Assembly: GCA_028287225.1 (NCBI GenBank)
Contig: JAQBPZ010000405.1
Span: 1-11,371, forward strand
From: Gemmatimonadota bacterium
Lineage (GTDB): Bacteria > Gemmatimonadota > Gemmatimonadetes > Gemmatimonadales > Gemmatimonadaceae
Length of the DNA: 11,371 nucleotides
Direction of reading: 5' to 3'
Every line of letters starts with the position of its first letter. Within the stretch, counting starts at the first letter, position 1. Positions 5,149 to 11,371 of this stretch are shown here, piece by piece. The notes below the pieces were generated by a model. The model saw only the letters and a list, made by a program, of their open reading frames with translations, made no database searches and was not told where the DNA came from. Position numbers and translations under genes: made by a program.

Positions 5149-7496
5149 TGGATATTGCGACCGACGACCAGCTGCTCGCGGGGCTGAACCCCGCGCAGCG
5201 CGAGGCCGTGCTGCGGGTGGATGGCCCCCTTCTCGTGCTCGCGGGCGCGGGATCGGGCAAGACGCGCGTGCTCACGACGCGCCTCGCGCGCCTCATCGAC
5301 CACCACGGAGTGGATCCCAGCCGGATCCTCGCGGTGACGTTCACCAACAAGGCCGCCGGCGAGATGAAGGAGCGCATCGCGCGCCTCCTCGGCCGCGCGC
5401 CCACCGGCATGTGGGTGGGAACCTTCCACGCCATCGGCGCGCGCATGCTGCGCGGTGCGCCGCACCTGGTGGGGCGCACGCCGTCGTTCACCATCTACGA
5501 CCAGGACGACACGCAGGCGGTGGTGAAGCGCATCATGGAGCGCCACCAGCTCAACATCAAGCAGTTCACGCCGCGCGGCGTCCACTCGGCCATCTCCGAC
5601 GCCAAGAACTCCCTCGTGTCGCCCGACGAGTACGCGAGCCTGGCGCTCGACCCGTTCTCGCGCGCCGTGGCCACCGTCTACCGCGACTTCGGCGAGGCGC
5701 TGCGCCTCGCCAACGCCACGGACTTCGACGACCTGCTCGTGCTCCCGGTCCGCATGCTGGCCGAAAGCCCCACGGAGCTGGAGAAGTACCGGCGCCGCTT
5801 CCAGTACATCCTGGTGGACGAGTACCAGGACACCAACCGCGCGCAGTACCAGCTCGTGAAGCTCCTCGCCGGCGGACACGGCAACCTCTGCGTGGTGGGC
5901 GACGACGACCAGTCCATCTACGGCTGGCGCGGCGCCGACATCCGCAACATCCTCGACTTCAACAAGGACTTCCCCGACGCGCACACGGTGCGCCTCGAGG
6001 AGAACTATCGCAGCACCCCGGAAGTGCTCGACCTGGCCAACGTCGTGATCAGCGCCAACACGGGGCGCATGGGCAAGACGCTGCGCGCCACGCACCCGAG
6101 CGGCGAGCGCGTGACCGCCGTCCGCTGCCTCGACGAGCGCGACGAGGCGGACTTCGTGGTGGAGGAGATGACGACGCGGCGCGCGCAGTCCGGGTCGCTG
6201 GAGCTGCGCGACATCGCGGTGGTCTATCGCACCAACGCGCAGAGCCGCGCCCTCGAGGAGTCGCTCCGGAAGCGCGCCGTGCCCTACCGCCTCGTGGGCA
6301 ACGTGCGGTTCTACGACCGCCGCGAGATCAAGGATCTCATGGCGTACCTGAAGCTCATCGCCAATCCCGCCGACGACGAGGCGTTTCGCCGCTGCATCGC
6401 CGTGCCGAAGCGCGGCCTCGGCGACACCACGATCGAGGCGCTCTCGCTCGCCGCGCGCACCAACGGCCTGCCGATGCTCGCCGCCGCCACGCGGCCGGAG
6501 CTGCTCGGCGCCATCCGCCCCGCCGCCCGCGGCGCGCTCGCCGAGTTCGCCGCCACCATCGCGAAGTTCGCGGAGTCCGCGAAGGACGCTGCGGTGGACG
6601 AGCTGCTGAAGCAGGTGGTCGAGGGCATCCGCTACGACGAATACCTGCGGGCGGAAGGGCCCGAGTCGGCGGACCGCATCGAGAACGTGCGGGAGCTCAT
6701 CACGGGCGCGGCGGAGCAGGTGGCCGACGAGGAGGGCGAGGTCGGCCTCACCCCGCTCGACCACTTCCTCCAGAAGGCCATGCTGGTGGCGCAGCTGGAC
6801 GTGCTCGGCCCCGACGCCGACGCGGTCACGCTCATGACGCTGCACAACGCGAAGGGCCTCGAGTTCCCGATGGTCTTCATCACGGGGCTCGAGGACGGCC
6901 TCTTCCCGCTGGCGAAGGCGTACGACGATCCCGCGATGCTGGAGGAGGAGCGCCGGCTGTTCTACGTCGGCATCACGCGCGCCGAGAAGAAGCTCTACCT
7001 CACGCACGCCGAGGAGCGCCGGCGCAACGGGGAGTTCATGCCGTCCAAGGCGTCGAGCTTCCTCCAGGCGATCCCCGAGGACATGCTGGAGCTGCGCAAG
7101 ACCATCAAGGTCCGCAGCTCGGGACGCTCGTTCATGGGGTCGCTCGGCGGCGGAAGCCAGTGGGGCAACTCGCGGCGCCGCCCGGGGATGATGGAGACCG
7201 ACCTGCGCACGCCGGTGCTCGACGACGACGCCGGGTTCCCGCCCAGCGCCGCGATGCGGCGCCCGGGGGCGCCGGTCACGCGCACGCCGGCGTTCGACGA
7301 GTCGGAGTCCTCGCAGGATGCGGCCGTCATCGCGGTGGGCGCGCGCGTGCGGCATCGCAAGTTCGGCAGCGGCGTCATCGCCGAGCTGGCCGGCTCGGGG
7401 CGCGACCTGAAGGCGAAGATCGACTTCGACGACGAGGAGATCGGGCGGAAGACGCTCGTCGTCGCGCAGGCCAACCTCGAACGGGACATCGACTAG
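5148..7496 (+). CDS. pcrA: UvrD/PcrA-family ATP-dependent 3'-5' DNA helicase
   Basis: A 782-residue superfamily 1A helicase. All helicase motifs are visible: Q-motif LNPAQREAV (13-21), Walker A GAGSGKT (33-39), Ia TFTNKAAGEM (64-73), Walker B DEYQD (224-228), III GDDDQSIYGWRGA (251-263), IV ENYRST (285-290), V TLHNAKGLEF (564-573) and VI FYVGITRA (605-612). After a polar, low-complexity linker (about 655-727), a C-terminal domain (about 728-778, VGARVRHRKFGSGVI onward) matches the Tudor-like RNA-polymerase-binding tail of UvrD/PcrA, which supports a role in nucleotide-excision and transcription-linked repair as well as replication restart. Full length, no frameshift. The ATG overlaps the kinase stop and the TAG stop overlaps the gatC GTG. 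The choice between pcrA and uvrD as a name is conventional. Confidence 0.96.
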   Translation: MDIATDDQLLAGLNPAQREAVLRVDGPLLVLAGAGSGKTRVLTTRLARLIDHHGVDPSRILAVTFTNKAAGEMKERIARLLGRAPTGMWVGTFHAIGARMLRGAPHLVGRTPSFTIYDQDDTQAVVKRIMERHQLNIKQFTPRGVHSAISDAKNSLVSPDEYASLALDPFSRAVATVYRDFGEALRLANATDFDDLLVLPVRMLAESPTELEKYRRRFQYILVDEYQDTNRAQYQLVKLLAGGHGNLCVVGDDDQSIYGWRGADIRNILDFNKDFPDAHTVRLEENYRSTPEVLDLANVVISANTGRMGKTLRATHPSGERVTAVRCLDERDEADFVVEEMTTRRAQSGSLELRDIAVVYRTNAQSRALEESLRKRAVPYRLVGNVRFYDRREIKDLMAYLKLIANPADDEAFRRCIAVPKRGLGDTTIEALSLAARTNGLPMLAAATRPELLGAIRPAARGALAEFAATIAKFAESAKDAAVDELLKQVVEGIRYDEYLRAEGPESADRIENVRELITGAAEQVADEEGEVGLTPLDHFLQKAMLVAQLDVLGPDADAVTLMTLHNAKGLEFPMVFITGLEDGLFPLAKAYDDPAMLEEERRLFYVGITRAEKKLYLTHAEERRRNGEFMPSKASSFLQAIPEDMLELRKTIKVRSSGRSFMGSLGGGSQWGNSRRRPGMMETDLRTPVLDDDAGFPPSAAMRRPGAPVTRTPAFDESESSQDAAVIAVGARVRHRKFGSGVIAELAGSGRDLKAKIDFDDEEIGRKTLVVAQANLERDID

Positions 7497-7804
7497 TGGC
7501 GGTCACGATCCAGGACGTGCAGCACATCGCCGCGCTCGCGCGCCTCGCGCTGCCGCCCGAGCGCGCCGAGGCCACGGTCCGCGAGCTCAATACGATCCTC
7601 GGCCACATGGACGTTCTCGCCAGGGTCGATACCGAGGGCGTGCAGGAGGCCATCGGCATCGGCGCGCGCGGGCTGCCCGTGCGCTCCGACAGCGACGGCC
7701 CGGTGCCGCTCGCGCGCGCGCTCGACGCCTTCGCGCCGTCGCTGCGCGACGGGCTGCTGCTGGTGCCGCGCCTGTCCACGCACGAGTCCACGGAGGAGGC
7801 ATGA
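7496..7804 (+). CDS. gatC: Asp-tRNA(Asn)/Glu-tRNA(Gln) amidotransferase subunit C
   Basis: A 102-residue small subunit that wraps around and stabilises GatA within the GatCAB amidotransferase. The N-terminus VTIQDVQHIAALARLALPP (residues 3-21) and the block ELNTILGHMDVLARVDTEGV (30-49) are characteristic of GatC, and the C-terminus has the usual RDGLLLVPRL segment (84-93). The start is a GTG that overlaps the helicase stop (TAGTG, 7494-7498). It is chosen because the family's conserved N-terminus begins there and the next in-frame ATG is about 38 codons in. The stop overlaps the gatA start as ATGA, and GGAGGAGG at 7792-7799, inside the gatC end, is the gatA ribosome site. Confidence 0.94.
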   Translation: MAVTIQDVQHIAALARLALPPERAEATVRELNTILGHMDVLARVDTEGVQEAIGIGARGLPVRSDSDGPVPLARALDAFAPSLRDGLLLVPRLSTHESTEEA

Positions 7805-9258
7805 CCGCCGGCGAGCGCCCCCGATCCGCGGCCGACGTGCGGAAGGAGGTCCGCAATGGCGCGCGCGACACGCAGGCCACGGTGGAGCAGGCCCTGCAGC
7901 GCGCCTTCGACGTGAAGGCCGGCATGGACGGCCTGAACATCTTCGTGTCGCTCGACGACGCCCTGCTGCGCGAGCATGCGCGCGGTGCGGCCACCCAGCT
8001 CGCCGACACGGAGCCCGGCTCCCTGCTTGGCGTGCCGGTGGCGATCAAGGACAACATCGCGTCGCTCCACCACCCCACCACCTGCGGCTCCCGCATGCTG
8101 AAGGGGTACATCAGTCCGTACGAGGCAACGGTCGTCGCGCGGCTGCGCGCGGCCGGCGCGGTGCCCTTCGGCAAGACGAACATGGACGAGTTCGCGATGG
8201 GCTCGTCCACCGAGAACAGCGCCTACGGCCCCACGCTGAATCCGCACCAGACCGATCGCACCCCGGGCGGGTCCTCCGGCGGCTCGGCCGCCGCGGTCGC
8301 GGCGGGCATCGTGCCCATCGCGCTCGGCTCCGAGACGGGCGGCTCCGTGCGCCAGCCCGCGGCCTTCTGCGGCGTCGTCGGCGTCAAGCCGACGTATGGC
8401 CGCGTGAGCCGCTTCGGTCTCGTCGCCTTCGCCTCGTCGCTCGACCAGGTCGGCGTCTTCGGCGCCACCGTGGACGACGCGGCGCGGGGCCTCCGCGTCA
8501 TCGCCGGCCACGATCCGCTCGACTCCACCTCCGCGGACATTCCGGTGCCGGACTACACCCTGGCTGGCACCCACTCGGTGAAGGGCATGGTCATCGGGCG
8601 GCCGAAGGAATACTTCCCGGAGTCGCTGGACCCGCGCGTCCGCGCGCGCTGCGATGCGGCCCTCGCGCACCTCGCCGCCCTCGGCGCCATCGTGAAGGAC
8701 GTGTCGCTGCCGCACACGGACCTCGCCGTTCCGGTGTACTACATCGTCGCGCCGGCGGAGGCATCGTCGAACCTCGCGCGGTTCGACGGTGTCCGCTACG
8801 GCCGCCGCCTCCCGGGCGACGGGCTGCGCGGGATGTACGAGGCCACGCGCACCGGCGGGTTCGGGCCCGAGGTCACGCGTCGCATCCTCCTGGGCACGTA
8901 CGTGCTGAGCGCCGGCTACTACGACGCCTATTACCGAAAGGCGCAGCGGGTCCGCACCCTGATCGCCGACGATTTCGGCAGCGTCTTCGGATCCGGCGTC
9001 GACCTGCTGTTCACACCCACCACGCCGACGCCCGCCTTCCGGCTCGGCGCGATCTCCGACCCGTACGAGATGTACATGAGCGACATCTTCACCGTCACCG
9101 CGAACCTCGCGGGGGTGCCCGCGATGTCGCAGCCGATCGGTCGCGTCGACGGCCTGCCGGTGGGCGGACAGCTCATTGCCCCGCACTTCGAGGAAGACCG
9201 GATGTTCGCGGCCGCCTACGCGCTCGAGCGCGCGCTCGGTGACGAGGCGCACCGATGA
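7801..9258 (+). CDS. gatA: Asp-tRNA(Asn)/Glu-tRNA(Gln) amidotransferase subunit A (amidase)
   Basis: A 485-residue amidase-signature enzyme that releases ammonia from glutamine (or asparagine) and passes it to GatB, which amidates mischarged tRNA. The catalytic triad is visible: Lys83 in AIKDNI, cis-Ser158 in GGSSGGSAAA, and nucleophile Ser182 in SETGGSVRQPA. Their spacing equals that I remember for the Staphylococcus enzyme (K79, S154, S178). GVVGVKPTYGRVSRFGL (191-207) and SSLDQVG (212-218) are further amidase-family blocks, and the C-terminal VPAMSQPIG and LPVGGQLIAPHFEED are GatA-typical. Length is normal. A strong Shine-Dalgarno lies just upstream, and the start and stop overlap gatC and gatB as ATGA, which favours balanced subunit synthesis. 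Confidence 0.97.
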   Translation: MTAGERPRSAADVRKEVRNGARDTQATVEQALQRAFDVKAGMDGLNIFVSLDDALLREHARGAATQLADTEPGSLLGVPVAIKDNIASLHHPTTCGSRMLKGYISPYEATVVARLRAAGAVPFGKTNMDEFAMGSSTENSAYGPTLNPHQTDRTPGGSSGGSAAAVAAGIVPIALGSETGGSVRQPAAFCGVVGVKPTYGRVSRFGLVAFASSLDQVGVFGATVDDAARGLRVIAGHDPLDSTSADIPVPDYTLAGTHSVKGMVIGRPKEYFPESLDPRVRARCDAALAHLAALGAIVKDVSLPHTDLAVPVYYIVAPAEASSNLARFDGVRYGRRLPGDGLRGMYEATRTGGFGPEVTRRILLGTYVLSAGYYDAYYRKAQRVRTLIADDFGSVFGSGVDLLFTPTTPTPAFRLGAISDPYEMYMSDIFTVTANLAGVPAMSQPIGRVDGLPVGGQLIAPHFEEDRMFAAAYALERALGDEAHR

Positions 9259-10727
9259 CCGCGCCCACGATGGACGCGCTGCTCGCGAACTGGGAGATGG
9301 TCGTCGGCCTGGAAGTGCACTGCCAGCTCAAGACGAACAGCAAGGCGTTCTGCGGCTGCTCCGCGGCGTACGGCGGACAGCCCAACACCAACGTCTGCCC
9401 GGTCTGCCTCGCGCTGCCCGGCGCGCTGCCGGTGCTGAACGGGCGAGCCGTGGAGCTCGCGACGACCGCGGCGCTCGCGCTCAACTGCACCGTGCATCCC
9501 GTGTCGGTGTTCGCGCGGAAGAACTACTTCTATCCCGACCTCCCCAAGGGCTACCAGATCTCGCAGTTCGACCAGCCCCTGGCCACGGGTGGCCACGTGG
9601 ACATCGGCCGCCGCGCCGACTCGTCGCCCATCCGCATCGGCGTCACGCGCGTGCACATGGAGGAGGACGCCGGCAAGTCGGTGCACGACCGCTATCCGGG
9701 CGTCACCGCCATCGACCTGAATCGCTCCGGCGTGCCGCTCATCGAGATCGTCTCGGAGCCGGACATGCGCTCGGCCGAGGAGGCGGGCGCGTACCTGCGC
9801 GTGCTCAAGCAGATCCTCGAGTACATGGACGTGAGCGACGACAGCATGGAGGAGGGCAGCCTGCGCGTCGACGCCAACGTCAGCGCGCGGCGGCGCGGGG
9901 AGACGGCGCTCGGCACCAAGACGGAGGTCAAGAACATGAACTCCTTCTCCGGCGTCGAGCGGGCGCTGGAGGTCGAGTGGATCCGCCAGGTCGGCGTCCT
10001 CGAGGCCGGCGGCACGGTGCAGCAGCAGACGATGCTCTGGGATGGGGCGGCGCAGCAGGTGCGGCCGAGCCGGACGAAGGAGGGCAGCCACGACTACCGG
10101 TACTTCCCCGAGCCCGACCTGCCGCCCCTCGTGCTCGCGATCGACTGGATCGCGAAGATGCGGCATGACCTGCCCGAGCTGCCCGCCGACCGGCGCGCGC
10201 GGTTCGCGAAGGACTACGGGCTGGGCGAGTACGACGTGGACCTCATCACGGCCAACCCCCGCCTCGCCGACTACTACGAGTCGGTGGCGCGCGCGCACGG
10301 CGATCCCAAGGCGGCCGCCAACTGGGTCATGGGCGACGTCCTGGCGCAGCTGAAGACGACGGGGCAGGACATCACGACCTTCCGCGTCCGCCCGCAGGAT
10401 CTGGCGGGCCTGCTGAACCTGATGCGCGACGGCGTCGTGACCCACACCGCGGCGCGCCAGGTGTTCGCGCGCATGGTGGCCACCGGCGACGCGCCGGCGC
10501 AGATCGCCGAGCGCGAAGGGCTGGTGAAGGTGAACGACGACGGTCAGCTCGCCGGCTGGCTGGACGAGGTCATCGCCGAGCACCCCGCCGAGGTGGAACG
10601 CTTCCGCGCCGGCGAGAAGAAGCTCCAGGGCGTGCTGATCGGCGCGATGATGAAGAAGTCCCGGGGCCGCGCCGACGCGAAGCAGATCGGCGCGATGATC
10701 GCGAAGAGACTGACGAGTAACGAGTAA
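9255..10727 (+). CDS. gatB: Asp-tRNA(Asn)/Glu-tRNA(Gln) amidotransferase subunit B
   Basis: A 490-residue subunit that binds mischarged tRNA and, using ATP and ammonia from GatA, converts Glu-tRNA-Gln or Asp-tRNA-Asn to the amide form. Visible features: VGLEVHCQL (17-25); a zinc-site set Cys33, Cys35, Cys48 and Cys51 (FCGC ... VCPVC); KNYFYPDLPKGYQISQ (89-104); the magnesium/ATP-site HMEED (134-138); GSLRVDANVS (201-210); and a helical C-terminal GatB/YqeY domain (about 345-487) that holds the tRNA elbow. The start overlaps the gatA stop (ATGA). The last four codons (Thr-Ser-Asn-Glu) and the TAA lie inside a heptamer repeat that runs on into the intergenic palindrome, so the extreme C-terminus seems to be repeat-derived. 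It is the last gene of the plus-strand cluster. Confidence 0.97.
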   Translation: MTAPTMDALLANWEMVVGLEVHCQLKTNSKAFCGCSAAYGGQPNTNVCPVCLALPGALPVLNGRAVELATTAALALNCTVHPVSVFARKNYFYPDLPKGYQISQFDQPLATGGHVDIGRRADSSPIRIGVTRVHMEEDAGKSVHDRYPGVTAIDLNRSGVPLIEIVSEPDMRSAEEAGAYLRVLKQILEYMDVSDDSMEEGSLRVDANVSARRRGETALGTKTEVKNMNSFSGVERALEVEWIRQVGVLEAGGTVQQQTMLWDGAAQQVRPSRTKEGSHDYRYFPEPDLPPLVLAIDWIAKMRHDLPELPADRRARFAKDYGLGEYDVDLITANPRLADYYESVARAHGDPKAAANWVMGDVLAQLKTTGQDITTFRVRPQDLAGLLNLMRDGVVTHTAARQVFARMVATGDAPAQIAEREGLVKVNDDGQLAGWLDEVIAEHPAEVERFRAGEKKLQGVLIGAMMKKSRGRADAKQIGAMIAKRLTSNE

Positions 10728-10755
10728 CTGAAAAACGAGTAACGAGTAACGAGTC
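10713..10755 (+). repeat. heptamer repeat array ACGAGTA, left arm
   Basis: Units ACGAGTA at 10713-10719 and 10720-10726, an interruption ACTGAAAA, then ACGAGTA at 10735-10741 and 10742-10748 and ACGAGTC at 10749-10755. The first two units are the 3' end of gatB, including its TAA. The same heptamer occurs in reverse orientation at 10926-10953. Confidence 0.9.
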
Positions 10756-10925
10756 AGTCGGGAAGCGTCCCGGTCGGTGGTGTCGCCCCGCACGAGCACC
10801 GCGAGTGCCGGGCATACTCGCCCGTGCTGGGGGCTGGCCACGAGCACGGGACGGAATGCCCCGGCACTCGCTCGTTGCACTCGCTCCTGCGGGGTGACAT
10901 CCGCTCGGGACGCCGCCCTGCAGGT

Positions 10926-10953
10926 TACTCGTTACTGGTTACTCGTTACTCGC
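10926..10953 (-). repeat. heptamer repeat array TACTCGT, right arm
   Basis: Units TACTCGT (10926-10932), TACTGGT (10933-10939, one mismatch), TACTCGT (10940-10946) and TACTCGC (10947-10953), the reverse complement of the left array. The TTA at 10946-10948 is the stop codon (TAA) of the minus-strand gene to the right. Confidence 0.9.
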
Positions 10954-11371
10954 TCGTGTACAGCGGCTCGCCCAGCTTCTCCGCATACCCGAGGAACGCG
11001 GTGGTGGGCAGGCCGAAGATCCGCTCGGCTTCCGCGTCCACCAGCTCGGCGCCGCCTTCGCGCAGCGCCGACCGGCGCACCTGCTTGGCGAGTCGCAGGG
11101 CCTCGTCGCCCGAGGGGTCGAGCTTGTACGGGGACGACTGGTCGAAGTGCACCAGGAGGTCCATGATCGCGTCGTACGCGGTGTCCACGTAGCGCCCCAC
11201 CTCGCGCTCCGGGAGGTCCCACCGGCTGTTCTCCGTCATCAGGCCGAAGATGCGCTGCCAGCTCTCGCTGTCGGCGGCGTGGACCATCCCGCGGAAGATG
11301 CGCCGGTTGGTCTGCGTGCTGAAGATCGTGGGACTCAGGATGCGATCGAGCAGCCCGTCGGCGCGCGAGTG
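10946..11371 (-). CDS. hypothetical protein, C-terminal part (5' end outside the window)
   Basis: The last 141 residues of a minus-strand gene that I do not recognise. The frame is open to the window edge. An in-frame ATG exists at 11287, but the 28 codons upstream of it also have almost all G/C third positions, so the true start is probably beyond 11371. The visible part looks soluble and mainly helical, with segments such as WQRIFGLMTENSRWDL, EVGRYVDTAYDAIMDLLVHF, EALRLAKQVRRSAL and AEAERIFGLPTTAFLGYAEKL. There is no signal peptide, membrane helix, cysteine or known catalytic motif in view. It converges on gatB, and its final codons (Ser-Glu-stop) fall in the right-hand heptamer array. Coding status is well supported by base composition; function is unknown. 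Confidence 0.75.
   Translation of the reverse strand, partial: HSRADGLLDRILSPTIFSTQTNRRIFRGMVHAADSESWQRIFGLMTENSRWDLPEREVGRYVDTAYDAIMDLLVHFDQSSPYKLDPSGDEALRLAKQVRRSALREGGAELVDAEAERIFGLPTTAFLGYAEKLGEPLYTSE

Larger units (their letters stand above)
10713..10953. repeat. large imperfect palindrome between convergent genes (possible mobile element and/or bidirectional terminator)
   Basis: The two heptamer arrays are the outer ends of a nested inverted repeat. Matching inner segments are 10765-10771 with 10907-10913 (7 bp), 10781-10792 with 10888-10899 (12 positions, one mismatch), 10801-10815 with 10856-10871 (one bulged base), and 10821-10828 with 10843-10850 (8 bp), leaving a loop of about 14 nt. 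The gene-free part (10728-10945, 218 nt) holds nothing else: no convincing ORF and no transposase. Lying between two convergent genes it could terminate both transcripts, though no T-tract follows. The layered symmetry also resembles MITE-like or REP-like elements. No target-site duplication is visible. Confidence 0.8.

Noticed and set aside
5082..7355. 757-codon open frame antisense to the helicase gene, and similar long antisense frames opposite gatA, gatB, serS and manC
   Set aside because: High GC content removes stop codons from shadow frames. The products are His/Arg/Ala/Glu-rich without motifs, while the sense strands encode intact, recognised proteins.
10713..10953. CRISPR array
   Set aside because: The repeat unit is only 7 nt, tandem without unique spacers of regular length, and reverses orientation across the region.
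10777..11192. Short plus-strand frames running through the palindrome and the right-hand gene
   Set aside because: They are translations of the repeat (Ser/Thr/Arg/Tyr-rich) and of the antisense of a gene with better codon composition, with no ribosome site or motif.

Overview
This GC-rich window (dense coding, third codon positions almost all G or C) looks like chromosomal DNA of a free-living bacterium, most plausibly Gemmatimonadota or a relative. That assignment is an inference. It rests on base composition, on an alternative GlmU-type sugar nucleotidyltransferase beside a GDP-mannose synthase, and on a histidine kinase with an AHQLGTPLSSL-type H-box. No search was run. Most of the window is housekeeping; I found no phage, CRISPR, defence or biosynthetic system.

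Layout. (1) Positions 1-1923, minus strand: a tight operon read right to left, made of a Roadblock/LC7 protein, a stand-alone response-regulator receiver, a mannose-1-phosphate guanylyltransferase and the first 40 codons of a GlmU-like sugar nucleotidyltransferase cut by the window edge. The junctions are a 4-nt gap, then ATGA, then ATGA. (2) Positions 1924-2118: a divergent control region with two back-to-back sigma70-like promoters whose -35 boxes form the outer ends of one 9-bp palindrome. (3) Positions 2119-10727, plus strand: seven closely packed genes, namely an unidentified lipoprotein, serS, a membrane sensor histidine kinase, a UvrD/PcrA helicase, gatC, gatA and gatB. Each junction is a 1-nt overlap, a 4-nt overlap or a 4-nt gap, so they are probably one transcription unit. 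(4) Positions 10713-10953: a roughly 240-bp imperfect palindrome edged by heptamer repeats (ACGAGTA on the left, TACTCGT on the right), lying between convergent genes and supplying both stop codons. (5) Positions 10946-11371, minus strand: the 3' part of a gene I do not recognise.

How the genes work together. SerRS charges tRNA-Ser. GatCAB converts mischarged Glu-tRNA-Gln and/or Asp-tRNA-Asn to the amide forms. The helicase serves repair and transcription-linked repair. The minus-strand operon pairs small signalling proteins (Roadblock, receiver) with sugar-nucleotide synthesis (GDP-mannose and a GlmU-like enzyme), which suggests an envelope or exopolysaccharide role. The two observations most worth a second look are the stop-codon-supplying palindrome after gatB and the shared palindrome between the divergent promoters.
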